Shown piece by piece: positions 41,801 through 48,790 of a DNA stretch of 64,000 bases. Every line of letters begins with the position of its first letter. Position 1 is the stretch's first letter. Position numbers and translations under genes: made by a program. The stretch lies in NCBI GenBank assembly GCA_949752735.1, contig OX457037.1, positions 33,016,456 through 33,080,455 on the forward strand, written 5' to 3'. Source of the DNA: Lumbricus terrestris (Eukaryota > Annelida > Clitellata > Crassiclitellata > Lumbricidae). The notes under the pieces were generated by a model. That model saw only the letters and a program-made list of their open reading frames with translations. It was not told where the DNA came from and ran no database searches.

Positions 41801-44800
41801 CTACTGACAGTGACATCTGTCGACTGAACACGCCAACAACTGAAGAATTGTGCTATTTATAGTCCTTGTTTCTGGTGTTAATATTTATCTTTACATGGGA
41901 AACAATGGATCGCCTTTCTTAGGGGTGTCTTAGCCCCCATTGCGCCGCTACTGATGACATTTGTTATTTTCTTTATATTTTAGTGTTGGCGGTTGTTTAA
42001 CATGTTGAAGAGGATTGTGTTGGAAGTCACAGACACTGATTCAGCCGAGTATGAATCACTATATTCTCTGAGAAAGCATGTTGACGGACCATACGTTGTT
42101 GATGTACTGATGTTTGAGGTAAGTACTGCAGCATAATTTTAAAAATACGTCATATCGTATTGGAACATAAAAGCTGTGTGGTAAAGTGCTCTATTAAATG
42201 CGATAATGATAATGAACTTCTGTTTGCACGCTCGCAATAAATCGCCCTCTACCGTGGTTGCCGGAATGGATCGTATCGTAATCGTAAACTGGAATTTTAT
42301 AAAGCGCCACTCGAAAGCCAAGCTTATTCAAGAGCGCTGCGTTGAGTTAGAAGGGTTGTCCGTGAGAGTGGTCCGTGTCGATTTACCATAGTATCAGAGG
42401 GGCGGAAAAGCTACTAGGGGGAGGGGGTGTCGGCTGGGTGGAGAATTGGAGGGTGGAGGATCAGATGAGAGAGGGTAAGATTTCTTAAAAAGGAGTATCT
42501 TAAACCCTTCTTAAAACCTGGCTGCAAAAGATGTCTGTCGCTGCCACTGTCTATCTATACATATAGGCTACATACATCCATGTATATAGCTATAATTTAT
42601 ATCTGCATTACCATATTGTTTTGTCTACCTCTTTCTGTACATGTATATCCGTCAAACGGTCTATGTCGTTTTCAAGGAATAGGGTTATACGTCAATTTAT
42701 AAATTATGGCAAAGATATTTTTATTTGCAACATGTTGTGTGAATATTTGCAGGCAATTGTGCGTGCAATAGAAATACGCCAAGGGGTGGACAGGAAGCAA
42801 GCTGAAAGAATATTCAGAGAAGAGATGTAGCATTCTGACCAAGCATACAAAAACCTTCAGCAAGAGCATTTGGAAAAGCAGCGGTACACCAGTGAACTCG
42901 GAGCGGACGAAGTAGAAGCTGCTATAAACCAAAATTAACACATGAACGGTACAGGTTTACACTGCTGTTAGCTATTCCGTGGTGGATACACTGAAATCCG
43001 AATATGCTGCTGGCGATTCGCTGGTGAATAGACTGCAAACCGAATATACTGTTGGCGATTACATGGTTGAAAGACTGCAAACCGAATATCTTGTTGCCGA
43101 TTTCTTTGTGTATAGACCGTTAAAGGAAGCTGCTGTTGGTGATTCCGTCGTGTATATAGTTCCACCAGAATATGTTGTTGGCGATTTATTTGTGTATAGA
43201 CTGTAAGAAGAATCTGCTTTCGGTCATTCCGTGGTGGATATGGTGACTTCAAACCGAATATGCTGTTGGTGATTTCTTTGGGTATAGACTGTCAAAAGAA
43301 TATACTGTTGTTGATTACGTGGTGGATAGATTGGCAAACGGATATGGTGAATGCAAACCGAATGTGCTGTTGGTGATTTCTTTGTGTATAGACTGTCAAA
43401 AGAATCTGCTGTTGTTGATTACGTGGTGGATAGATTGGCAAACGGATATGGAAAGACTGCAAACCGAATATGCTGTTGGTGATTTCTTAGTGTATAGACT
43501 GTCAAAAGAATCTGCTGTTGGTGATTACGTGGTGGATAGATTGGCAAACGGATATGGAAAGACTGCAAACCGAATATGCTGTTGGTGATTTCTTAGTGTA
43601 TAGACTGTCAAAAGAATCTGCTGTTGGTGATTACGTGGTGGATAGATTGGCAAACGGATATGGTGACTGCAAACCGAATATGCTGTTGGTGATTTCTTTG
43701 TGTATAGAATGTCAAAAGAATCTGCTGTTGGTGATTACGTGGTGGATAGATTGGCAAACGGATATGGAAAGACTGCAAACCGAATATGCTGTTGGTGATT
43801 TCTTTGTGTATAGACTGTCAAAAGAATCTGCTGTTGGTGATTACATGGTGGATAGATTGGCAAACCGAATATGCTGTTGGCCATTCTGTCGTGTTTATAG
43901 TTCGACCAGAATATGTTGCTGGCGATTTATTTGTGTATAGACTGTAAGAAGAATCTGCTTTCGGTCATTCCGTGGTGGATATGGTGACTTCAAACCGAAT
44001 ATGCTGTTGGTGATTTCTTTGTGTATAGACTGTCAAAAGAATCTGCTGTTGGCAATTTCTTTGTGTATATACTGTCAAAAGAAGCTGCTTTCGATGATTC
44101 CTTGGTGGATAGATTGCAAACAAAATAAGTTGTTGGCGATTACGTGGTGGAAAGACTGCAAAACGAATATGCTGTTGGTGATTTCTTTGTGTATAGAGTG
44201 TCAAAACAATCTCCTGTTGTTGATTACGTGGTGGATAGATTGGCAAACGGATATGGAAAGACTGCAAAGAGAAAATGCTGTTGGTGATTTCTTTGTGTAC
44301 AGACTGTCAGAAGAATATGCTGTTGGTGATAACGTGCTGGATAGATTGGCAAACGACTATATGATGACTGCAAACCGAATATGCTGTTGGTGATTTCTTT
44401 GTGTATAGACTGTCAAAAGAATCTGCTGTTGGCAATTTCTTTGTGTATATACTGTCAAAAGAAGCTGCTTTCGATGATTCCTTGGTGGATAGATTGCAAA
44501 CAGAATAAGTTGTTGGCGATTACGTGGTGGAAAGACTGCAAAACGAATATGCTGTTGGTGATTTCTTTGTGTATAGAGTGTCGAAACAATCTGCTGTTGT
44601 TGATTACGTGGTGGATAGATTGGCAAACGGATATGGTGACTGCAAACAGAAAATGCTGTTGGTGATTTCTTTGTGTATAGACTCAAAAGAATCTGCTGTT
44701 GGTGATTACGTGGTGGATAGATTGGCAAACGAATATATGATGACTGCAAACCGAATATGCTGTTGGTGATTTCTTTGTGTATAGACTCAAAAGAATATGC

Positions 44801-47800
44801 TGTTGGTGATTACGTGGTGGATAGATTGGCAAACGACTATATGATGACTGCAAACCGAATATGCTGTTGGCCATTCCGTCGTGTATATAGTTCCAGCAGA
44901 ATATGCTGTTGGCAATTTCTTTGTGTGTATACTGTGAAAAGAATATACTGTTGGCGATTACGTGGTGGAAAGACTGCAAACCGAATATGGTGTTGGTGAT
45001 TTATTTGTGTATAGACTGTCAAAAGAATCTACTGTTGGTGATTCCGTGGTGGATAGATTGCAAACCGACTAAGCTTTTGGCTATTACGTGGTGGATAGAT
45101 TGCAAACCGAATAAGCTGTTGGTGATTACGTGGTGGAAAGACTGCAAACCGAATATGCTGTTGGTGATTCCGTCGTGTATATAGTTTCAGCCAAACCTGG
45201 TGGTGGAAAGACTGCAAACCGAATATGCTGTTGGTGATTCCGTCGTGTATATAGTTTCAGCCGAATGTGGTGTTGGCCATTCCGTGTTGGATAGATTGCC
45301 AAACGAATCTGCTGTTTGCGATTCCGTCCGGTATATAGTTTCTGCCGAGTCTCCTAATCTGTTGTTTTGGCTGCAATTGGCCAAGAACGGGTTGCAAAAT
45401 GGTTCAAATAATTTTATTTTAAAAATCCTACTATTTTGTAAGACCGAAAACGGGATTCATTGTTTGTGACGCCCGGGATTAGGGATTGAAAATGTCCGGG
45501 ATTACAGGGATTATGGATGCCGGAATTACATTAAATAAGAGGCATTGATGGAAAAGATAATGGATAGGAGGGTCATTCAACGGGATAGGATGCATGATAC
45601 GTTGAGTGTTACATATATTCGGCAAAAGTGGAGATTATAATATAATTCGTCATTGCAGTAGTTGCAAAGAAAGGGTAAGAAGAGATAATAATTAACAGTA
45701 GGACATTAGAATTTGTATTAGGCCAAATATAGAACGGTGAATGTAAAGTAATATTGAAAAACACCAAAATGCAAGTCAAACAAGTGCTGTCTGTTACCTA
45801 AATACAAAAATGTAACAGAAATAACGAGGCTAAATATTTTTGTAAATTTAATAACTATAACATTAACTGTAATAGCAATTGAAAAAATAAGAGCTATAAA
45901 GACAATGTAACTACTAATACTAATAATAATAAGAAATAATAGTCATTTTCTGCTATTAGATTTGACGTTTCTGTTGTCCCAACGATTTTAAAAATCGAAT
46001 ACGCCAAAGTTTCGTTTCAATGCAGATGTTTCTTTGAATTTAATATTGATTAGATTATTGTTTTCACGGATATTCATGGCATATGCCTCAATTTTTATTT
46101 TATCTGTTGCATTTTCATGTCCAAAATGTCCACTCCGTTACTGTCCCTTTCACACTTTCATTGCAATATAACTAAAAATTTGCGACAACAAGTGATAGTT
46201 TTCCAAAAACTTAATGTTACTCATAATCGAAATTGGAAGGCCTTTCATTTAATAAGTTTGTCATTGACTGAATCAATAATTATAAAGGATAAATAAATTA
46301 TCATACCTGTCTTTATATGACGACTTTTCGAAGCTAAAACTCAATATGTTTTTAAAGGTGTTACCTGCGAATGATACGTTTAATAGGTGTCTACTCCGTT
46401 ACCGAGAATTAGTCCAGATTAAAGATGCTTATGTATGCATCAATTACAAGGTTTCATCTCCTTAATGAACAAAATTGATATGTAGAAAAAGGGTGTACCA
46501 AACGTGGCCAATAAAAAAATGTGTGCTGCATTATTTAGAAATTGTCCACTCTGTTACCTGTCCACTCCGTTACATTTAATGCATATTTATACACTCGGAA
46601 ATGGTAACGGAGTGAACTTTTAGAGGTAATGGAGTGGACATTTATTCGAATTACGGTAGAAAATAGAAATATATTCACATAATTATATGTTCTTATTCTT
46701 TTGTTGGTTAAGATGGAACTACTCTCCTTCATGTATTTGTGAATTTTCAAAACTGTGCCTTGTGTAAAACATGACCATTGAGCTTTATGAACTGTATTGT
46801 TGAGCAAAATTGGCAGTAACGGAGTGGACGATTCTTTTGGCATATAAGAAATTTAAAGGAATGCCGTATTGCAAGTTACTAAGTAGTTTACTAAAACAAT
46901 ATTAGCTAAATGGAACATTGAAGCTCAGATTAAAATGCATTTATTTGATAATGATTTAGTTTTTCAATAAAATTTATAATGAAATTTATGAAGAACCAAA
47001 TTTGGTAACGGAGTGGAAATTCGTGGGTGTCTTGAAATTAGTGAATGTTTTGCAAATATCTTAAAAGATATTTTCAAACTCTTTTGTGCATTGTGATGGA
47101 ATTATATTTTCATTCAAGTACCGGTATATTCAAAGCCATACGTGTTTGAAACATTTACACTAAGTTTTGTGAACTTGTATTGTTGAGCAAAATTGACCGT
47201 AACGGAGTGGACAACTTTTGTGGCATTAAAAAAAATCCTCAAAGTGTCTTACCGAGTTGATAATACAAGTTTACCGAAAGTGATACAATGGAGTTAGGAT
47301 TAACACGCAGTTATTTGATATTGCTTCAGTTTTTCAATAAAATTTATGGATAAGAGAGTTGGGTAACGGAGTTGACATTGCTGCTTTGGTGGTGTCCAAA
47401 GTTTTGCGAAAAACATATTAAACCAAAATATTAGTGCGCAACAGCACCCATATTTCTTAAGGACAGATATTGCTAATTAAAATAAGATGAAAAAAATATT
47501 GGTTTGAAAGAAAAAAATTCATCCAAGTACAAAAGTCAATTTAATCTGATAGCAGAAAATGACTCATTAATGATAGTATTAATAATTGTTATTATAATGA
47601 TAATAATAGCACGAATGCTGCCCATTCATGAGTGTACACTTTGAGTTGATTTCATAGAAATTTTGATAAGAATAATTTAGGACGCGATTTAATAAAATTG
47701 CGTTTTCCTACGTTTTTTGTGTTGTGCTTTATGCTAGAAGCAATGGTTGGTCTCATTAAAAGTGTAATTATATAGCATTTGCACCTGTATAGTTAAAAAA

Positions 47801-48182
47801 ACAAATCTGATGATGGTATGTAGCCTATATAGCGCCAGTCGAATATGATGATGATGATTTGCGCCTGTATAGTAAATCCGAATCTGATGATGCACGTTCC
47901 GTGGTATATAGAGATCACCCGGCGAATATGATGATGGTGAAATACGCTTGTACAGTGCCTAAAGTGTGGAAAAATAAGTGCCTGGACGCCTTTTACCTCT
48001 CCAAAAGAAGTAGGCCTACCTAGACGCCTTTAATTACCTTTCAAGTCTATGCTCGCCAATAAGTGGCTGGACGGCGTTCAGATTTTAAAACAAGTGCATG
48101 GACGCCGTCCATGACCGTCCAGGCACACTTTAAGCCCTGCGCTTGTATAGTAAAATCGAATCTGATGAAGCGCGTTACTTGG

Positions 48183-48231
<49 letters not shown>

Positions 48232-48511
48232 CGCCAGGCGAATATGATGATGATCTTTTGGCCTGTTTATAGTGAATACGAATATGCCGCCGGAATAGCC
48301 AGCAGCAGATTCGGTGCGATCAGCAGAACATAATGAATATGAATATGAATACGAATACGAATATGCCGCTGGGTTTCTTTGCGTCTTACTTATTTTCCCC
48401 AGCGGCTAAGCAAATCATCGTAATCGTATTAATAAATTATTAAACTTACTTTGTTACGGTCTTTCCATCTGCCGTTTTGCCAAACTCTGTCGTACCAACT
48501 ATTGAAGCCAT
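19006..48511 (-). CDS. GALM: Galactose mutarotase (aldose 1-epimerase), seven exons
   Basis: The enzyme interconverts alpha- and beta-D-galactose and feeds galactokinase in the Leloir pathway; it is cytosolic. I joined seven minus-strand exons: 48450-48511, 23677-23807, 22928-23082, 21645-21854, 20477-20558, 19861-20183 and 19006-19086. They total 1,044 bases, encoding 347 residues, against about 340 for animal GALM. All junctions keep frame. Family motifs appear in order: an F-G-K start, DFGG near residue 40, YFG-(3)-GR-x-ANRI (N82, R83), LHGG (H108), SPDGEEGYPG (134-143), LTNHAYFNLAG (catalytic-type H178), GFDHNF (D247), and ETQNYPDAINH with the presumed catalytic base E311. The start at 48511 has a favourable GCAATGG context and no signal peptide. 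Intron 1 is 24.6 kb and contains a complete gene on the other strand. The donors of exon 3 (GTTAGC) and exon 5 (GTCTGA) are weak. Confidence 0.95.
19203..19440 (+). mobile_element. tRNA-derived SINE in the last GALM intron
   Basis: It contains a perfect RNA polymerase III B box, GGTTCGAATCC, near 19,256, preceded at tRNA-like distance by a degenerate A-box region, and followed by about 170 bases of unrelated body sequence. This is the organisation of a tRNA-derived SINE. The parent tRNA was not identified. Confidence 0.75.
19861..20183 (-). CDS. GALM: GALM exon 6
   Basis: The largest exon, residues 214-321: GEIAAVDGTLFDLRK, GFDHNFCLG, GRVLEVFTNEPGIQFYTGNF and ETQNYPDAINH, carrying D247 and E311. 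Acceptor TTCCAG, donor GTTAGT. Confidence 0.96.
20477..20558 (-). CDS. GALM: GALM exon 5 (short)
   Basis: Twenty-seven codons (KSENIYDHLVTIKADHYLP to GVPT) plus one base. The pattern I-Y-D-H-x-V-x-I-x-A-D-x-Y-x-P is the expected link between the LTNH and F-D-L-R segments. The acceptor TTGTAG is acceptable; the donor GTCTGA is atypical. Confidence 0.9.
20847..20890. repeat. (AC)n(AT)n microsatellite
   Basis: About 13 AC units followed by AT units in GALM intron 4. Confidence 0.97.
21280..21640 (+). mobile_element. L2/CR1-like LINE 3' end
   Basis: A degenerate plus-strand reading shows phrases like those at the C-terminus of L2/CR1 reverse transcriptases (P-x-x-T-P-Q-A, then L-K-T). It is followed by a short 3' tail with CTATACAAATTCATTGAATG and (AATG)n. 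A similar tail occurs at 49,715-49,830. The fragment lies in GALM intron 4 and reaches the exon 4 donor. Confidence 0.55.
21645..21854 (-). CDS. GALM: GALM exon 4
   Basis: Seventy codons, residues 117-186, from KIWKTQ through SPDGEEGYPG to LTNHAYFNLAGH. The donor GTACGT lies directly at the (ATTC)n tail of an L2-like insertion, so a retroelement ends at the splice site. Confidence 0.95.
21880..21963. repeat. 24-bp tandem repeat, about 3.5 copies
   Basis: The phrase CTTTGATATGAATATTCATG repeats every 24 bases in GALM intron 3. Confidence 0.93.
22750..22842. repeat. 13-14-bp tandem repeat
   Basis: Variants of GAAGTAATAGRCT repeat about seven times in GALM intron 3. Confidence 0.93.
22928..23082 (-). 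CDS. GALM: GALM exon 3
   Basis: It encodes residues 65-116: YFGAIIGRIANRI and LHGGNIGFDK, which supply the substrate-binding N/R pair and the first active-site histidine. Acceptor GCGCAG; the donor GTTAGC is weak but is the only one that keeps frame with exon 4. Confidence 0.95.
23677..23807 (-). CDS. GALM: GALM exon 2
   Basis: It encodes residues 21-64 (KYELKNSAGTT to GFDTLA), including the strand with DFGG and the D-x-x-G-x-x-x-D segment. Acceptor TTTCAG, donor GTATAA. Confidence 0.95.
24690..25160 (+). repeat. Diverged solo relics of the 83-bp unit around a SINE
   Basis: Degenerate copies of the 83-bp minisatellite unit (CATCAGATTCG, ACTATACAGGCGC, ATCATCATATTCGACTG) lie on both sides of a tRNA-like SINE, about 1 kb left of the main array. 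They are more diverged than array units and may represent an ancestral dispersed state. Confidence 0.75.
24790..25021 (+). mobile_element. tRNA-derived SINE with (TTA)n tail
   Basis: GGTAGCGCAATGGATAACACG resembles a tRNA A-box region, and GAGTCCGAGCC at the right distance resembles a degenerate B box. The body ends in a (TTA)n tract. It lies in GALM intron 1. Confidence 0.7.
25161..26027. other. Intronic sequence without a recognised feature
   Basis: Part of GALM intron 1, A/T-rich. The 77- and 74-codon open frames near 25,282 and 25,885 lack motifs. Nothing else is seen. Confidence 0.5.
26028..31926 (+). repeat. 83-bp minisatellite (about 70 units) in GALM intron 1
   Basis: A 5.9-kb tandem array. 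The unit begins GTGCATCAGCAGATTCGG, continues with a tract ending ACAGGCGCATATC and a variable (ATC)n run, and closes with one of two alternatives: type A, CGACTGGCGCTGTATAAATA, or type B, CGCCTGGTGCTCTCTATATA. Shortened units with GAGTCATCAGATTCG recur. A block at about 28.62-29.72 kb is repeated 2,214 bases later (30.83-31.93 kb) with the same private variants (GGATTGACT, CATATCCGACT). The array ends sharply at a (TTA)n tract near 31,927. Open frames here are artefacts. Confidence 0.97.
32111..32509 (+). CDS. Nested gene exon 1: CG-1-like domain
   Basis: 133 codons from an ATG with G at -3 and +4. The pattern P-G-N-I-F-V-F, then D-G-x-x-W, then F-R-K-E-V-Y-x-A-L with FILVHYLDKK matches the order of conserved features in CG-1 domains of CAMTA proteins, but with a shorter middle. 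The donor after GAG is GTAAAG, phase 0. Confidence 0.8.
32111..42830 (+). CDS. Nested multidomain gene: CG-1-like, MULE-like transposase, Ulp1-like peptidase, PHD finger
   Basis: I predict 12 exons: 32111-32509, 32883-32942, 33371-34061, 34839-35891, 36513-36632, 37461-38371, 38892-39335, 39920-40122, 40484-40550, 41067-41201, 41984-42118, 42753-42830. They form one frame of 1,431 codons, and all 11 introns are GT-AG. Residues 20-125 resemble a CG-1 DNA-binding domain. A 22-24-residue repeat (164-255) precedes a C-x-x-x-x-C region. The RNase H-like core has LHLDATG (D507), VIDFS (D577), C-x-x-H (625-628 area) and NAIVESHFG (E846), a MULE-type DDE set. A C48/Ulp1-like triad follows: DHW (H1046), VYIYDS (D1065), then Q1105 and LCGFYAF (C1112). 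A PHD finger spans 1179-1224. A basic stretch (RKRR, RRKKR) near 890-910 may be nuclear. Inferred roles: DNA binding, strand transfer and SUMO/ubiquitin-like deconjugation. No terminal inverted repeats were seen. Confidence 0.82.
32883..32942 (+). CDS. Nested gene exon 2, possible 20-codon cassette
   Basis: It encodes VLYRDQKETFTGDCIEEFDK between TTTTCAG and a weak GTATTT donor. It is phase 0 at both ends, so it can be included or skipped without changing frame. It is the least certain exon; a (TACA)n microsatellite follows it. Confidence 0.5.
32962..33220. repeat. (TACA)n microsatellite in intron 2 of the nested gene
   Basis: Long run of TACA/CATA units with occasional TGCA variants. Overlapping Tyr-Ile-His-Thr and Met-Tyr-Val-Cys open frames are artefacts. 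Confidence 0.98.
33371..34061 (+). CDS. Nested gene exon 3: repeat region and zinc-binding-like module
   Basis: It starts with four copies of a 22-24-residue repeat (T-H-H-C-V-E-T-x-x-D-V-I-T-N-T-R-R-A-E-I-N-E). Next comes FSFHLPWPVFFTIRPSS and a segment with ARCKVSGC and a later T-H-E-L, resembling N-terminal zinc-binding modules of MULE transposases. It ends RHLTG, split in phase 1. Confidence 0.85.
34839..35891 (+). CDS. Nested gene exon 4: transposase core, first two Asp
   Basis: It opens GQERQSIARAI, typical of the segment just before the MULE catalytic core, and contains LHLDATGS, VIDFSFAML and CCAHMIKA. An in-frame GGT joins it to exon 3. The donor GTACGT is followed in the unspliced frame by about 30 more codons and a stop. 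Confidence 0.88.
36513..36632 (+). CDS. Nested gene exon 5: linker
   Basis: Forty codons of polar, low-complexity sequence (GTNLHGGTDNNQERTSSEKS start), phase 1 at both ends, with a strong GTAAGC donor. It lies between the second Asp and the Glu of the transposase. Confidence 0.75.
37240..37437. repeat. 99-bp tandem duplication in intron 5 of the nested gene
   Basis: GGTATATATGATATATAGAT and the next 80 bases recur 99 bases downstream with a few substitutions, ending just before exon 6. Confidence 0.93.
37461..38371 (+). CDS. Nested gene exon 6: catalytic Glu and start of the peptidase
   Basis: It contains YLFPLWSSPL and SNAIVESHFGVVKG, where the Glu is the presumed third catalytic residue. 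Basic clusters, an acidic proline-rich linker, and then DHWICATN and VYIYDS of the Ulp1-like domain follow. The donor after CTGCAG is GTAGGC, phase 0. Confidence 0.88.
38892..39335 (+). CDS. Nested gene exon 7: peptidase Cys and PHD finger
   Basis: NSQPAGTRLCGFYAFA gives the Q-x(6)-C catalytic pattern of C48 peptidases. After about 65 residues comes a PHD-type finger: YCICHEP, then C-x-x-C, W-F-H-x-x-C, and W-R-G-P-C-C. Donor GTAAGT, phase 0. Confidence 0.88.
39920..40122 (+). CDS. Nested gene exon 8: acidic linker
   Basis: About 67 codons, acidic and serine-rich, after a TTGCAG acceptor. It has no known domain and ends phase 2. Confidence 0.7.
40484..40550 (+). CDS. Nested gene exon 9
   Basis: Short exon encoding RVGKRNAMEEDLTAFILNSS and three more residues, with acceptor AACAG and donor GTACGT. 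It completes the split AGG codon of exon 8. Confidence 0.7.
40573..40660. mobile_element. Transposon-end-like fragment with poly-G
   Basis: GGCCCGGCCCTAGGCATAGG, then GGCAGTTGCCTAGGGG and a G run. Phrases of this kind recur at transposon ends in many animal genomes. I see no paired end, so this is a remnant in intron 9 of the nested gene. Confidence 0.4.
41067..41201 (+). CDS. Nested gene exon 10
   Basis: Forty-five codons, phase 0 on both sides, acceptor ATTCAG, donor GTGAGA. Polar and lysine/arginine-rich with no known domain. Confidence 0.7.
41486..41953. mobile_element. hAT-type MITE with 8-bp target duplication
   Basis: A 468-bp element starts CAGTGGCGATGCA and ends GCGCCGCTACTG. Its termini are short imperfect inverted repeats, and it is flanked by the direct repeat ATGACATT (41478-41485 and 41954-41961). 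An 8-bp duplication with CAG...CTG ends is diagnostic of the hAT superfamily. It has no coding capacity and lies in intron 10 of the nested gene, 22 bases before the exon 11 acceptor. Confidence 0.88.
41984..42118 (+). CDS. Nested gene exon 11
   Basis: Forty-five codons starting CWRLFNMLKRIV and ending YVVDVLMFE, phase 0, donor GTAAGT. The V-D-V-L-M-x-E phrase continues into exon 12 as one conserved-looking helical module of unknown function. Confidence 0.72.
42753..42830 (+). CDS. Nested gene exon 12 (stop codon)
   Basis: It encodes AIVRAIEIRQGVDRKQAERI, FREEM and a TAG stop, with acceptor TTGCAG. The 42-bp minisatellite begins about 130 bases after the stop. No clear AATAAA was found before it. 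Confidence 0.75.
   Translation, partial: AIVRAIEIRQGVDRKQAERIFREEM
42960..45345 (+). repeat. 42-bp minisatellite downstream of the nested gene
   Basis: About 56 units of 42 bases, alternating two classes: CTGCAAACCGAATATGCTGT followed by TGGTGATTTCTTTGTGTATA, and CTGTCAAAAGAATCTGCTGT followed by TGGTGATTACGTGGTGGATA. A larger block recurs 380 bases apart (about 44.0 and 44.38 kb). Because 42 is a multiple of 3, several frames stay open for up to 140 codons, but internal stops and frame changes make coding unlikely. Confidence 0.95.
45346..45941. other. Intronic A/T-rich sequence
   Basis: GALM intron 1. Near 45,465-45,520 there is a short run of CCGGGATTA-like repeats. No gene is seen. Confidence 0.5.
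45942..47563. mobile_element. Foldback-like element with GTAACGGAGTGGAC repeats
   Basis: Imperfect terminal inverted repeats (GTCATTTTCTGCTATTAGAT at the left; ATCTGATAGCAGAAAATGAC at the right) enclose 1.6 kb of A/T-rich sequence. The motif GTAACGGAGTGGAC occurs at least nine times: as TCCACTCCGTTAC-like copies left of about 46,570 (near 46,127, 46,393, 46,545, 46,560) and in the opposite sense to the right (near 46,604, 46,626, 46,814, 47,004, 47,199, 47,362). The right half also has two diverged units about 385 bases apart. No protein is encoded. It is probably a non-autonomous DNA transposon. Confidence 0.65.
47815..47945 (-). repeat. Inverted relics of the 83-bp unit
   Basis: GCGCCAGTCGAATATGATGA and later CCGAATCTGATGATGCACGT are the reverse complement of the intronic 83-bp unit. 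About one and a half diverged copies lie here, 16 kb from the main array and in the opposite orientation. Confidence 0.85.
47957..48140 (-). repeat. Dispersed GGACGGCGTCCA repeat, copy 2 (inverted)
   Basis: It is closely related, in reverse complement, to 49,948-50,126. Each copy starts or ends at GTGCCTAAAGTGTGGAAAAA and contains GGACGCCGTCCATGACC. The two copies flank GALM exon 1 as a pair of inverted repeats about 1.8 kb apart. Confidence 0.85.
48141..48335 (-). repeat. Further inverted relic of the 83-bp unit with (TA)n(TG)n
   Basis: CTTGTATAGTAAAATCGAAT and GCGCCAGGCGAATATGATGA match the 83-bp unit in reverse complement. A (TA)n(TG)n microsatellite at about 48,182-48,230 has expanded within it. 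It lies about 110 bases from GALM exon 1. Confidence 0.8.
48450..48511 (-). CDS. GALM: GALM exon 1 (start codon)
   Basis: It encodes the first 20 residues (MASIVGTTEFGKTADGKTVT) plus two bases of Lys21, then the consensus donor GTAAGT. The F-G-x-x-x-D-G pattern is typical of aldose epimerase N-termini, and the split AA|G codon continues exactly into exon 2 (K-YELKN). This shows the exon belongs to the gene 24.6 kb away. Confidence 0.88.
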
Positions 48512-48790
48512 TGCGATGCAAAGTATTCGATGCTACTACTTCATAAGAAGTTTGTGAAAATAAAACTAAAAAACCCTTTTAATCATACACACCTAGGCGA
48601 GGGTTCATTAGGTCACGGGGAGTCGAATGACAGTCAACCGTAGTCCACGTCACGCCCACCTCCACAGACGACAGATTGGCAATGCTTCCAACCTATACGA
48701 TTATTTTGAACGGCCCTCTGGCGATTGACACGGTTGGTAGAAGTAAAGACAAAATCTTCGTGACATCAAGCTGTCGCATACGGACTGCAG

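Noticed and set aside
42979..45469. Possible repetitive secreted or structural protein from the 42-bp array
   Set aside because: Frames are interrupted by stops and length changes, both strands are open, and the unit is in non-coding context after a stop codon.
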